Positions 40,498-49,332 of a DNA stretch of 56,957 nucleotides are shown here, piece by piece. Origin of the DNA: JAUILA01 sp964563925. GTDB lineage: Bacteria; Bacteroidota; Bacteroidia; Cytophagales; Cyclobacteriaceae. Both the position numbers and the translations under genes were made by a program. The stretch is taken from positions 1 through 56,957 of the forward strand of contig CAZLZD010000027.1 in assembly GCA_964563925.1 (NCBI GenBank), read 5' to 3'. The notes under the pieces were generated by a model. That model was not told the DNA's origin, ran no database searches, and saw only the letters and a program-made list of their open reading frames with translations. Numbering within the stretch: the stretch's first letter is position 1; the number at the start of each line of letters is the position of its first letter.

Positions 40498-42955
40498 ACT
40501 GCAGTTTCATTTTACGTATGCGGTCTTCCAGCTTTTCACTGGTCAGCTTATCCCGGCTCAGGCGGTCCACCATTATCGGAAAGGCAAACGGGGTAGGTTT
40601 GTCGGGGTATTTGAGAATGATCCGCTGCTTGTTGATGCGTTCCAGGGCGCGCCGTAAACGCGCCTCCTCCAGCTGAAAATCCATGACCTCTTCATAGGCC
40701 TGCATCAACAGGAGGTTATCTGCATCGTAGTCATGGAACACGTCAAAGAACAACTGTGAGGAGGATTGCAGGTGACGGTCCTTCACCGGCTTTCCCGGAT
40801 AGCCTTTAAACACCAGGCCCGCAATGGCCGAAATATCCCGGAAACTCCGCCGTGCCATTTCCACTGAATTTATACTGGTCTGGATATCCTGGTATAAATT
40901 CTCCGTCCCAAGCGCATTGGTTTCCAGGGCCTCCAGGAGCGGGATTTCCTGGTCTGAAAGCAATTCAAATCCATAATCATTCATGGCAATGCTCAAGGTG
41001 ATCGGGGTGATGGAGGCAATCCTGTGGGCCAGGAGTGCCGCGATCCCCTCATGAACCAGCCGCCCTTCAAACGGGTACATCACCACGTGATGACCTTCCC
41101 GCGTTTCAAAATATTCGATCAGGAATTCATCCCGGGTGGGCAGGTGGGACCTTTTCCGCTGCAGGTCCATCAGCGGTGACAGGAAGTGCAGCTCGGGGTC
41201 GGTGACCGGCGCCCCGGTCGCTATGGCATGCAGCTTTTTTCTCAGCATTTCCGACATCTGGGAAGACAGGGGCATTCTCCCGCCCTGCCAGGAAGGGACC
41301 GCACCCGACTTTCGCTTTGAGTTCCTTACCTGTGCGGTCATTTCCTTAATGCGTATAAGCTCGAGGTTCCGGCCGGCAAACCAGAACACGTCTCCCGGAT
41401 TAAGTCTTGAAATAAACCATTCTTCAATGGTTCCGATATATTTTCCTGACAGGTACTTTACCTTGATTGAGGTGTCGCTGACAATTGTCCCGATGGAAAG
41501 CCGGTGTCTCATGGCGATCCGCCGGTCGGTCACTTTGTATAATCCATCCTCCCGTTCCACTTTCCTGTATTCGTCATACGCCGTGAGGGCCTGTCCGCCG
41601 GTGGTGATAAACCGTAGCAGCCAGTCCCACTCTTCCCGTGTGATGCTCTGGTAGCTGAAGGTGTTCCTGACCTCCCGGAAAATTTCTTCCTGGTCGAACC
41701 CATCGGAAACGGCCAGTGTGACCAGGTATTGTGCCAGCACATCGAAAGAACGGATATACGGGATCCTCTCCTCCACCACCCCTTCATCGATGGCTGCACG
41801 CAGCGCAGCGCCTTCGACAAGTTCCAGGGAATGGGTAGGCACAAAGTATATCCTGCTTAGGGCACCTGGCTGGTGGCCACTCCGTCCTGCGCGCTGCATA
41901 AACCGGGCGACCCCTTTGGGGCTTCCCACCTGGATAATTGTTTCCACCGGCCTGAAATCCACCCCGAGATCAAGACTGGATGTACAGACCACCGCCTTGA
42001 GCTGTTCGTTGTGAAGGGCATTCTCCACCCAGTCCCTCAGCTCCCTGCTGATACTGCCATGGTGCATGGCCATTACTCCGGCCAGTTCAGGAGCCTGCGC
42101 GAGCAGCTTTTGGTACCATATTTCGGCAAAGGAGCGGGTATTTGTAAAAATCAGGGTACTCCGGCTTTTCTTGAGAATGGGGATCACCTTACTGATCAGG
42201 TTGGCTCCCAGGTGCCCCGCCCAGGGCAGCGTTTCAAGTTCGTCGGGCAGCACCGGAATGATCTCAATTTCCTTGCGGAGATCAGCACGAATAAGTACGG
42301 TTTCGCGCGCACGGTATTCGCGCCCAAGCAAGGCCTCCATGGCCACATCCATATTCCCGATCGTAGCCGAAATACCCCATACCCGCAGTCCGGGGCAAAT
42401 TCCTTTCAGCCGGGAAATAGCGAGTTCCATCTGGACTCCCCTTTTTGATCCCAGCAACTCGTGCCATTCGTCACACACGAGGGCCTCCAGGGAGGCAAAG
42501 AATTTGGGATATCCCTTTTGGGCAAGCATGAGCTGCAGGCTTTCGGGAGTAGTGATCAGTAAATCGGGCGGACTCTTTTTTAGTTTCTGCCGTTCGGCCG
42601 AAGACGTGTCACCGGTTCGCAGGGCCACCTCCCAATCCAGTCCCATGCCTTCAGCCGCGCGGTTCACGGCCAGGAAAATCTCCCTGGCCAGTGCTTTAAT
42701 CGGTGTGATCCATATGGCCCGCAGCACCCGGGGGCGGTCAGGCTCCTTCCGGGCTGCGATCATGATCGGAAGTGCGAGAGAATATGTTTTGCCGCTTCCG
42801 GTAGGCGCGTTGACCAATCCGTCCTTGCCGTCCAGGTATGCCTGCCAGGTCTGCTCCTGGAATGCAAACGGCGACCAGCCCTGCGAGGCAAACCATTTCC
42901 GGGCGGGCTCAAGCCGCCCGGTTACCCGGGAATCTTTCAGTTTCTTATCGGACAT
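40487..42955 (-). CDS. Ligase-associated Lhr-like DEXH helicase
   Basis: An 822-residue SF2 helicase. Walker A is APTGSGKTY, motif II is CDEWHELLGSKRG, and motif VI is RAGRSGHQPG. The long C-terminal region beyond the two RecA domains (winged helix and Lhr-core) is present. It is the helicase of the ligase-associated repair cassette and would unwind DNA or DNA:RNA during double-strand break repair. Its neighbour pdeM overlaps it. Length matches the short form of Lhr, without the C-terminal extension of large Lhr proteins. Confidence 0.93.
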   Translation of the reverse strand: MSDKKLKDSRVTGRLEPARKWFASQGWSPFAFQEQTWQAYLDGKDGLVNAPTGSGKTYSLALPIMIAARKEPDRPRVLRAIWITPIKALAREIFLAVNRAAEGMGLDWEVALRTGDTSSAERQKLKKSPPDLLITTPESLQLMLAQKGYPKFFASLEALVCDEWHELLGSKRGVQMELAISRLKGICPGLRVWGISATIGNMDVAMEALLGREYRARETVLIRADLRKEIEIIPVLPDELETLPWAGHLGANLISKVIPILKKSRSTLIFTNTRSFAEIWYQKLLAQAPELAGVMAMHHGSISRELRDWVENALHNEQLKAVVCTSSLDLGVDFRPVETIIQVGSPKGVARFMQRAGRSGHQPGALSRIYFVPTHSLELVEGAALRAAIDEGVVEERIPYIRSFDVLAQYLVTLAVSDGFDQEEIFREVRNTFSYQSITREEWDWLLRFITTGGQALTAYDEYRKVEREDGLYKVTDRRIAMRHRLSIGTIVSDTSIKVKYLSGKYIGTIEEWFISRLNPGDVFWFAGRNLELIRIKEMTAQVRNSKRKSGAVPSWQGGRMPLSSQMSEMLRKKLHAIATGAPVTDPELHFLSPLMDLQRKRSHLPTRDEFLIEYFETREGHHVVMYPFEGRLVHEGIAALLAHRIASITPITLSIAMNDYGFELLSDQEIPLLEALETNALGTENLYQDIQTSINSVEMARRSFRDISAIAGLVFKGYPGKPVKDRHLQSSSQLFFDVFHDYDADNLLLMQAYEEVMDFQLEEARLRRALERINKQRIILKYPDKPTPFAFPIMVDRLSRDKLTSEKLEDRIRKMKLQFDD

Positions 42956-42988
42956 TCAGGGATACAACGTAATAATACTGCCCCATGG

Positions 42989-43609
42989 TTACGTTTGCCC
43001 GGCGGAATTATCCAGCTGACTGACGACATCGTTCAGCTTGGCAACCGTACGGCACAGATGGCTCATGATCTCCCGGTTGTATTCTGCAATGAGGTGATCA
43101 TCCTGCATCATATTGGCCAATCCGAGTATCGAAGACACAGGGCCCTTTATCTCGTGATGGTTACGATGGGAAATATTCTCCAGCTGAGCCACCCTGTGCT
43201 CCAGTTCTTCCTGCAAGGCAACCAGCTCGGTAATATCTTCGGCTACAATCGTCATTTTAAGGGGTTTTCCATTCTCATCCCGCTCGGTAACCATCTTTCG
43301 GGTATATCCCCAGATATAACGTCCATCGCGCCGTCGATACCGGATGATCATTTCCACAATCTGACCCGGACGGGAATTTTCAAGCTCTTTGAGCTGACGA
43401 TTAACTGTTTCCAGGTCATCGGGATGTATGATCCGGCGGTTGTAATCCTTGCTGAACTCCTTCATCTCCTCCACCGAATAGCCGAGGATACTTGCGGCCA
43501 GACCGGAAGAGTAGATCAGGGCATGATTTTGAAGATCGTAGGCGCTAAACTCCACATGGGAGACCTCAATCACCGATTTGATAAACTGCTTGGACGAAGA
43601 CATGGACAT
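42989..43609 (-). CDS. PAS/H-box protein lacking a kinase ATPase domain
   Basis: A 206-residue protein. The N-terminal part is a PAS domain with PAC (about residues 15-130: GYSVEEMKEFSKDYNRRIIHPDD; RYRRRDGRYIWGYTRKM). A coiled helix follows, then a DHp-like helix with NHHEIKGPVSSILGLANM, where His152 is the likely H-box. The gene ends there: no HATPase_c domain is present, and the helicase gene follows on the same strand. It could be a truncated kinase, a phosphotransfer scaffold, or a dimer partner of another kinase. Confidence 0.8.
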   Translation of the reverse strand: MSMSSSKQFIKSVIEVSHVEFSAYDLQNHALIYSSGLAASILGYSVEEMKEFSKDYNRRIIHPDDLETVNRQLKELENSRPGQIVEMIIRYRRRDGRYIWGYTRKMVTERDENGKPLKMTIVAEDITELVALQEELEHRVAQLENISHRNHHEIKGPVSSILGLANMMQDDHLIAEYNREIMSHLCRTVAKLNDVVSQLDNSAGQT

Positions 43610-43624
43610 ATGAGAAACAGTTGA

Positions 43625-44062
43625 TTAACAGTATTTTTCCCGTATCTGACAGAGCGAGGCTTCAATGAGCGACCTCAGTACATCCAGGTCAATGTCATCG
43701 AGTTTTTTTACATACAGGCAGGAAACGCTGTGTGAATGCTTGCCGAGTTTTTCCAGGAGGGCGGCGTGTTTTTTAAAACCATCCATGACATAAATGCTCA
43801 GGTTCTTTTTACGGGGCGAAAATCCCGTGAGAAACCAGTCTCCTTCGGTGCCTGATTCATAGACATAATGATAGGTGCCGAATCCGATAATCGAGGGGCC
43901 CCACAGTACAGGCTTCTCCCCGGTCAGGTCCTCCATCATTTCAAGTAAAACTTCGCAATCAGGTCGCCTGGCCGGATCTACCGTACGCAGGAAGTCCTCC
44001 ACCGACCCCTTATGCGGCTGGGTTTTCAATGCCATAGCTGGTTGGTTTAGATGATTCGGCAA
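43625..44062 (-). CDS. DUF1801-domain protein
   Basis: A 145-residue soluble protein (a shorter start, MALKTQPHKGSVEDFL at 44035, is equally possible). The core follows the DUF1801 pattern: VEDFLRTVDPARRPDCEVLLEMM, IIGFGTYHY and DGFKKHAALLEKLGKHSHS, a fold related to YdhG-type proteins. Function is unknown. It overlaps the upstream SRPBCC gene and is set inside the repair cassette. Confidence 0.85.
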   Translation of the reverse strand: MPNHLNQPAMALKTQPHKGSVEDFLRTVDPARRPDCEVLLEMMEDLTGEKPVLWGPSIIGFGTYHYVYESGTEGDWFLTGFSPRKKNLSIYVMDGFKKHAALLEKLGKHSHSVSCLYVKKLDDIDLDVLRSLIEASLCQIREKYC

Positions 44063-44480
44063 ATGCCTTGAACTGGTCCATGAATTTTTGGGTCTGTTTA
44101 CGAAATGCCCCGGGCATAAACCAGCCGAGGAGCTTCATAAAGCCAGTCAACCTGAACTCATTGATACTGGTGTAGCGGGTGTTTTGATCATCAATCGGCT
44201 CGAAGGCAGTTTCCTGGATATTGACCACTCCGCTGGCCTCATAACTGCATTTCATATATTTCGGAAGATCATTTTGCAGGATGTATTCGGTCATTATCAC
44301 ATCGCGTTTGTCTATTTTATGCAGCATCCTGGCCTTTGAACCCGCCTCGCCCTGCCTGCCTTCCAGGTGTTCATAACTAATCAGTCCGGGCTGCCAGTAA
44401 CGCAGGTTATCGGGATTCCTGAAGAGCTTCACTACCCAGTCCACAGGTGCCGCAATATCAACCGAACAGGTATATTTCAT
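44010..44480 (-). CDS. SRPBCC-family protein
   Basis: A 156-residue protein with the SRPBCC fold, starting at 44480 (MKYTCSVDIAAPVDWVVKLF); an in-frame ATG at 44567 would add 29 residues that do not fit. Conserved points are the IAAPVDWV opening, the acidic turn LRYWQPGLISYEHL and the long last helix (FMDQFKAFAESS). It is cytoplasmic and presumably binds a hydrophobic ligand. It is the first of three genes inserted between the repair ligase and helicase. Confidence 0.82.
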   Translation of the reverse strand: MKYTCSVDIAAPVDWVVKLFRNPDNLRYWQPGLISYEHLEGRQGEAGSKARMLHKIDKRDVIMTEYILQNDLPKYMKCSYEASGVVNIQETAFEPIDDQNTRYTSINEFRLTGFMKLLGWFMPGAFRKQTQKFMDQFKAFAESSKPTSYGIENPAA

Positions 44481-44593
44481 AGAGGAACAGCCGATTAAAT
44501 AGGTGGATACATTTAAGATACGAAAATCCATGTACCGAAAACAGGATCGGCCTGAAAAATAAAGCACCTTCGAATGGGGTGAATAAGCACCGT

Positions 44594-46180
44594 TCAGCCA
44601 AACTTTTCCATCATCCGGTGAAGGTCCTCCAGGGTATTAATTTCATCCACCGGCTTATCCCTGCGCCACCGGCTTATTCGCGGAAAACGGAGGGCAATAC
44701 CTGATTTATGGCGGGATGAACGGTTGATTCCCTCGAAAGCGATCTCGAATACCAGCTCGGGGCTGACACTCCTGACCGGTCCGAAACGTTCGATCGTATT
44801 TTGCTTTACAAAACGGTCCACCTCCAGGATTTCCTGGTCGGTGAGCCCCGAATAGGCCTTGGCAAAAGGCACAAGGTTTTCCCCGTCCCTGACCGCGAAG
44901 GTATAATCCGTATATAAATTAGCGCGACGGCCGTGTCCGCGCATGGCATACAACATCACGGCATCTACTGTAAAGGGGTCCACCTTCCATTTCCACCAGT
45001 CCCCCCGCTTTCTTCCCACCCGGTAAGGCGACGACAAACGTTTGAGCATCACGCCTTCGGTCTGGCGGGTGCGGGCCTTCTCCCTGATCGCTGCCAGTTC
45101 CTCCCAGGAACCGAACCCGACCTTTTCCGAAAGATGCAGTACCGACGGAGCGTCAGCCGCAATTTCTTCAAGAATCCGGCGGCGGTAATCCAGTGGTTTT
45201 TCACGAATATCACTTCCTTCATGTTCCAGGATATCGTACGCCATAAAGATTACAGGGGCCTTTTTCAACAATGCGGCCCCTACTTTCTTTTTACCGATCC
45301 GCTTCTGCAATAAAGTGAACGGCAAAGGCTTTCCATCGCGAAAAGGAAGGATTTCGCCATCGAGGACAAGTCCGTCAGGGAGTTTGCCCGACAGCGATAA
45401 AAATTCCGGGTATACATCGGTCACGAGTTCTTCACCGCGGGACCAGGTAAAAATCTCCCCCTCACGGAGGATGACCTGACCGCGGATACCATCCCATTTC
45501 AATTCAGCCTGCCATTCGTCCGGATCTCCGAGTGATTCGAGCGGATCTTCGAGTGGGTGGGCCAGGTAAAACGGATAGGGCCTGGACAGGTTTTCACCGT
45601 CATCGCCGGAGAGGATCAGATCATTAAAGGTTGTCGAATCAGGAGACCATTCTCCCATGAGACGGTGGGCCAGCAGATTTTCTTCGATCCCTGTATGCTG
45701 CGAGAGGGCCCGCACCATAAGCTTTTGTGATACCCCGATCCTGAAACCGCCGGTAATCAGTTTATTGAATACAAATCGCTGGTGCGTGTCCATCTGGTCC
45801 CAGGCCCGGGCCATTCGCTGCTTGCGTTCCTCCTCCTCCACCCCTCTCAGGTCACGGATAAACTGAATCCAATAGGTCAGGGACTCGTCAGACGTCTCCC
45901 CTTCCTGCGGGAGGATTGCGGCTATGGTTTCCGCCAGGTCACCGACCACATGATGTGATTCATCGACAAGCCAGAAAGGGAGTCCGGCGATTTCGGCCGC
46001 CCAGGTTTTCAGCTGAGTGGTATTGACCGACCGTTTTGGCCGCCGGTGCGAAAGCAGGGCAATGGCCCAAAGCTTGTCCCGGTCCGGGGCCTGATCAAAA
46101 TAATTCTTCAGCACCTCTACCTTGCGGTTGGTTCGGGTGGTCTGATCAAGACCGGTAAATAGCCTGGCAAACTGTTTCAT
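44594..46180 (-). CDS. ATP-dependent DNA ligase of the ligase-associated repair set
   Basis: A 528-residue ATP-dependent DNA ligase. The nucleotidyl-transfer motif ELKWDGIRGQV has the predicted AMP-accepting Lys228; motifs further on include WSRGEELVTD, DGEILPF and EGVMLKRL with KRGDWWKWK. An N-terminal ATP-ligase domain (about 1-200) and C-terminal OB-fold are both present. It seals nicks in a repair pathway separate from the NAD-dependent replicative ligase. It overlaps the MBL exonuclease gene by 4 bp. Confidence 0.94.
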   Translation of the reverse strand: MKQFARLFTGLDQTTRTNRKVEVLKNYFDQAPDRDKLWAIALLSHRRPKRSVNTTQLKTWAAEIAGLPFWLVDESHHVVGDLAETIAAILPQEGETSDESLTYWIQFIRDLRGVEEEERKQRMARAWDQMDTHQRFVFNKLITGGFRIGVSQKLMVRALSQHTGIEENLLAHRLMGEWSPDSTTFNDLILSGDDGENLSRPYPFYLAHPLEDPLESLGDPDEWQAELKWDGIRGQVILREGEIFTWSRGEELVTDVYPEFLSLSGKLPDGLVLDGEILPFRDGKPLPFTLLQKRIGKKKVGAALLKKAPVIFMAYDILEHEGSDIREKPLDYRRRILEEIAADAPSVLHLSEKVGFGSWEELAAIREKARTRQTEGVMLKRLSSPYRVGRKRGDWWKWKVDPFTVDAVMLYAMRGHGRRANLYTDYTFAVRDGENLVPFAKAYSGLTDQEILEVDRFVKQNTIERFGPVRSVSPELVFEIAFEGINRSSRHKSGIALRFPRISRWRRDKPVDEINTLEDLHRMMEKFG

Positions 46181-47181
46181 TCCTGGTCTGATTCATCCGT
46201 TTCACCGGTAAATCCTGTGCGAACTTCCCGGGCATCATACCCCTGCTCTGCCAGCCACTGCCGGAATATGGATGTGTACCCGTGGGTGACATACACGCAT
46301 TCGGCACCGGTTTCCTTTATGGTCCGGTTAAGGCCTTCCCAATCTGCATGGTCCGACAGTACAAAACCCCGGTCAGCCGCCCGTCTTCTCCTGGTTCCGC
46401 GAAGGGCCATCCATCCTGAGGCCATAGCCGTCGAATAGGGTTGAAATTTACGCATCCAGGTCGATCCCAGGGCCGAAGGTGTGGCAACCACCAATCCACC
46501 CTTAAAATCTGCTTTACGGTGTTCCGGTGTTACTCGTACCGTATCAGGCAGCGGGATACCCTGCGCCCTGATTACTTCATTGACGTTCTCTACCGCTCCA
46601 TGGGTAAAGATCGGACCGGTCGCCGGATTGAGGTGTGCAAGAAGGCGCTGGGCCTTTCCCAGGGCATAGGCAGATATCACGCTTACACGACCCTCTTCCC
46701 TGTTCTTCTTCCACCACGCGTTGATGTCTTCAAACACCTCAGACTGCGGAGGCCAGTTGTAGACCGGCAGCCCGAAGGTGCATTCGGTAATAAATGTATG
46801 GCACGGAACAGGTTCAAAAGGTTCTGAGATTCCGTCATCCTCCCTTTTGTAATCGCCGGAAACCACCCATACCTCCCCGTTTTTTTCCACCCTGACCTGT
46901 GCACTTCCCGGGATGTGCCCGGCGGGATGGAACGATAGGGAAACGCCATTTATCCGGATTACCTCACCGAATTCCAGCATTTCCAGCCTGATCTTCGGGC
47001 CCAGGCGATGTTTTATCACCGGGGCTGCCGAACGGGTACTCATATAGTTTTCATGACCGGGCCGGCTGTGATCGGCATGGCCATGGGTGATCAGCGCCCT
47101 TTTTACAGGTTTCCAGGGATCGATGTAGACTTCTGCCGCCGGACAGAAGATGCCATTTTCATTAAACTCCAGCAAACTCAT
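46177..47181 (-). CDS. Ligase-associated MBL-fold exonuclease
   Basis: A 334-residue metallo-beta-lactamase/beta-CASP-type nuclease. The metal site is THGHADHSRPGH near residue 33, with an Asp in VVSGDYKRED and a further His in LSDHADW. It belongs to the exonuclease group encoded beside ATP-dependent ligases and Lhr-like helicases and would trim DNA ends before ligation. It is the first gene of the minus-strand repair unit. Confidence 0.92.
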   Translation of the reverse strand: MSLLEFNENGIFCPAAEVYIDPWKPVKRALITHGHADHSRPGHENYMSTRSAAPVIKHRLGPKIRLEMLEFGEVIRINGVSLSFHPAGHIPGSAQVRVEKNGEVWVVSGDYKREDDGISEPFEPVPCHTFITECTFGLPVYNWPPQSEVFEDINAWWKKNREEGRVSVISAYALGKAQRLLAHLNPATGPIFTHGAVENVNEVIRAQGIPLPDTVRVTPEHRKADFKGGLVVATPSALGSTWMRKFQPYSTAMASGWMALRGTRRRRAADRGFVLSDHADWEGLNRTIKETGAECVYVTHGYTSIFRQWLAEQGYDAREVRTGFTGETDESDQE

Positions 47182-47229
47182 TCAGGGTAAAAACAACTGG
47201 AATCTTTGAATGTTACCCTGTAAATTAAT

Positions 47230-47877
47230 ATGCATATGTCCTATAAAACGTTTGACAAGGCTGACATTCTCGGCATGGACAGCCGGTTCCGCAGAAACTT
47301 CATGAATAGTGTGGAGGGGTTCAAGAATGCAGTGCTGATTGGCACCCGGGACCATGAGGGCCGGAACAACCTGGCAATTTTCAACTCCGTGGTGCATATC
47401 GGGGCTACACCTCCCCTTATTGGCTTTATTCACCGTCCTGTTACCGTTCCCAAACAGACCTTTACGAATATCCAGCTGAACGGGTCGTTCACCCTGAACC
47501 TGGTCCACGAAGGTATTGTCGAACAGGCACATCAGACCTCGGCCCGTTATGAACCGGGAGAATCTGAATTTGAAGCCACCGGCCTGACTCCGTTTTTCTC
47601 GGAGAATATCACTGCCCCTTTTGTCGATGAATCAAAAATACGATTCGGGATGTCCCTGGAAGAGATAATTCCCATACCGCTGAACGGAACCTACCTGGTA
47701 ATAGGGCACGTGGAAGAGCTACTGATTGATGAAAAACTGATCGCGGAAGATGGCTTTGTAGACCTCACCGCAGAACAAACCCTTGCCTGTGCCGGCCTTG
47801 ACAGTTACTATCTTCCGCAACTGGTGGGGCGGTACGAATATGCCAAACCGGGACAGCCGGTTCGTAAAAAATTGTAA
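47230..47877 (+). CDS. Flavin reductase-like FMN-binding protein
   Basis: A 215-residue protein of the flavin reductase-like split-barrel family (FMN-binding): NSVEGFKNAVLIGTRD, NLAIFNSVVHIGATPPLIGF and QTFTNIQLNGSFTLNLV are typical. It would reduce or bind FMN using NAD(P)H, often as partner of an oxygenase, but none is adjacent. Alternative starts exist at ATG 47230 and ATG 47236. It diverges from the repair exonuclease gene. Confidence 0.85.
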   Translation: MHMSYKTFDKADILGMDSRFRRNFMNSVEGFKNAVLIGTRDHEGRNNLAIFNSVVHIGATPPLIGFIHRPVTVPKQTFTNIQLNGSFTLNLVHEGIVEQAHQTSARYEPGESEFEATGLTPFFSENITAPFVDESKIRFGMSLEEIIPIPLNGTYLVIGHVEELLIDEKLIAEDGFVDLTAEQTLACAGLDSYYLPQLVGRYEYAKPGQPVRKKL

Positions 47878-47900
47878 ATTTCCGGAAAATGATGTGATCC

Positions 47901-48455
47901 ATGCAAAGAGAAGAAGCAAGAGACCTGCTGCACTCCATGACTGAATCCGAGAGCCTCCTGCTGCACGCAGAGACGGTGGCGTGTGTGATGGAGGCCTACG
48001 CCGGGAAGTACGGCGAGGATAAAGAAACATGGTTTTCCACCGGGTTGCTGCACGATGCCGATTATGAAAAGCATCCCGAAAAACACCCTGACCTGATTGT
48101 GGAGGAACTCCGCAAACGGGGGGAAGAAGAAATGGCCTATGCCATTTCCGCGCATTATACCAAATGGGGCCGGCCGGCCAAGTCACAGCTCGACAAGGCA
48201 TTGCTGGCTTGTGACGAACTCACCGGCTTTATCATCGCCTGTGCCCGGGTCAGGCCCGGCGGACTCACCGGGCTTACGGCTAAGAGTGTACGCAAAAAAC
48301 TCAAACAGAAAAGTTTTGCCGCCAAGGTCGACCGTGAAGAGATTGAAACCGGAATCGGGCTTTTAGGGGAAGAGAGCAATGCACACATAAATTTTATCAT
48401 AGAGGCACTGCAGAAATGCCCCCGGGTTCCGGATGAATTACGTCCGTCTGCGTGA
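47901..48455 (+). CDS. HD-domain phosphohydrolase-like protein
   Basis: A 184-residue HD-fold protein. The His-Asp metal motif is TGLLHDADYEKHPEKH (about residues 47-62), with a later His in ISAHYTKWG and an Asp in ACDELTGFI. Such proteins hydrolyse nucleotides or phosphodiesters; the substrate cannot be named. It lies 23 bp after the flavin reductase gene. Confidence 0.85.
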   Translation: MQREEARDLLHSMTESESLLLHAETVACVMEAYAGKYGEDKETWFSTGLLHDADYEKHPEKHPDLIVEELRKRGEEEMAYAISAHYTKWGRPAKSQLDKALLACDELTGFIIACARVRPGGLTGLTAKSVRKKLKQKSFAAKVDREEIETGIGLLGEESNAHINFIIEALQKCPRVPDELRPSA

Positions 48456-48459
48456 AATT

Positions 48460-48492
48460 TTTGTCATTTTTAGTAATTATCTGCTAGATTTG
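48460..48492 (+). promoter_or_regulatory. Bacteroidota promoter of the 42-residue peptide gene
   Basis: TTTG (48460-48463) and TAGATTTG (48485-48492) are separated by 21 bp, close to the primary Bacteroidota sigma consensus. The ATG follows 24 bp later. Confidence 0.7.
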
Positions 48493-48516
48493 CCGGGAAC
48501 GTAAAAGAAACTGACC

Positions 48517-48645
48517 ATGGAACAATATATCGGAGACGGAGCCAGCCTTTTTATTACCATCGTAGCCTGCCTTATCGGATTTGGGGCCGCACTGAATGTG
48601 ATTGACGTGCGCAAGACGAAAAAAGAACAACCGGAGGAAGATTAA
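48517..48645 (+). CDS. 42-residue single-span membrane peptide
   Basis: An ATG at 48517 opens a 42-codon frame: a short acidic N-terminus (MEQYIGDG), one membrane helix (SLFITIVACLIGFGAALNVID) and a charged tail (VRKTKKEQPEED). A good promoter lies 24 bp upstream and a strong terminator 46 bp downstream, so it is a free-standing transcript. Function is unknown; it may be a small membrane regulator of the type often missed by annotation. Confidence 0.65.
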   Translation: MEQYIGDGASLFITIVACLIGFGAALNVIDVRKTKKEQPEED

Positions 48646-48690
48646 TACACCAGCCAGACCTGGATATAATCCCGGAGAATAAGAAAAAAC

Positions 48691-48727
48691 AAAAAAAGCC
48701 ATCCGCATTCAGCAGATGGCTTTTTTT
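48691..48727. terminator. Bidirectional terminator
   Basis: GCCATC (48698-48703) and GATGGC (48715-48720) form a stem flanked by A runs on the left and T runs on the right, so it can stop transcription from both the small peptide gene and the convergent FKBP gene. Confidence 0.9.
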
Positions 48728-48746
48728 GTTTTCGTGATTTTCTCAA

Positions 48747-49175
48747 TCAGCTGATCTCAACCAGTTCGAGTTCGAAAACCAGGTCTTTACCTGCCAGCGG
48801 ATGGTTTGCATCAATTTCTATGCTTTCCTCTTTTACTTCTGTCACGCGTACAGGCACTGACTGCCCGTTTGGTTGCTGCATACCAAGTTGCTGTCCGACT
48901 TCCGGCTTCAGATCCGGAGGCAATTGTGACTTAGGCACTTCGATTACCATTTCGTCATTATGTTGTCCGTAGGCTTCATCTGCCGGGATTTCTGCAGTCT
49001 TGGATTCTCCAACCTGCATACCGGTAACAGCCGCATCAAATCCTTTGATCATCATTCCGCCACCAAGTTCGAATTCCAGAGGTTCACGCTCCCGGGATGA
49101 ATCAAATACGGAGCCGTCCTGCAATTTTCCGGTATAGTGGACTTTTACCCGATCCCCTTTTTTTGCTTCAGCCAT
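48747..49175 (-). CDS. SlyD-like FKBP-type peptidyl-prolyl isomerase
   Basis: A 142-residue FKBP-type prolyl isomerase: VKVHYTGKLQDGSVFDSS, EFELGGGMMIKGFDAA, GESKTAEIPADEAYGQ. The insert-in-flap region (about residues 65-120) and the NHPLAGKDLVFELELVEI ending are like SlyD. The His-rich tail of E. coli SlyD is absent. It speeds proline isomerisation in protein folding. Its minus-strand -7 box TAACTTTG is at 49225-49232. Confidence 0.93.
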   Translation of the reverse strand: MAEAKKGDRVKVHYTGKLQDGSVFDSSREREPLEFELGGGMMIKGFDAAVTGMQVGESKTAEIPADEAYGQHNDEMVIEVPKSQLPPDLKPEVGQQLGMQQPNGQSVPVRVTEVKEESIEIDANHPLAGKDLVFELELVEIS

Positions 49176-49224
49176 AATTACTTTTTTTATTTACTTTTTA
49201 CTTTCCTTGATTTTCAAGATGCTG

Positions 49225-49232
49225 CAAAGTTA
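49225..49232 (-). promoter_or_regulatory. -7 box of the FKBP gene
   Basis: On the minus strand this reads TAACTTTG, an exact TAnnTTTG match about 50 bp before the FKBP start. No clean -33 element was found. The 157-bp gap 49176-49332 also holds the promoter region of the divergent TRIC gene, with nothing else evident. Confidence 0.5.
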
Positions 49233-49332
49233 CATAAACCCGGAGCCGGATAAAAATTACACGTTACCTTCTTGCCCTGAATTCCGGTTCGGGTTGGTTT
49301 TAATTTAGGAAGCTTCTTAGTAACTACGCATA

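Noticed and set aside
42066..43019. A 317-codon open frame opposite the helicase gene
   Set aside because: The helicase on the other strand has all SF2 motifs; the antisense translation is Ser/Arg-rich with no family pattern.
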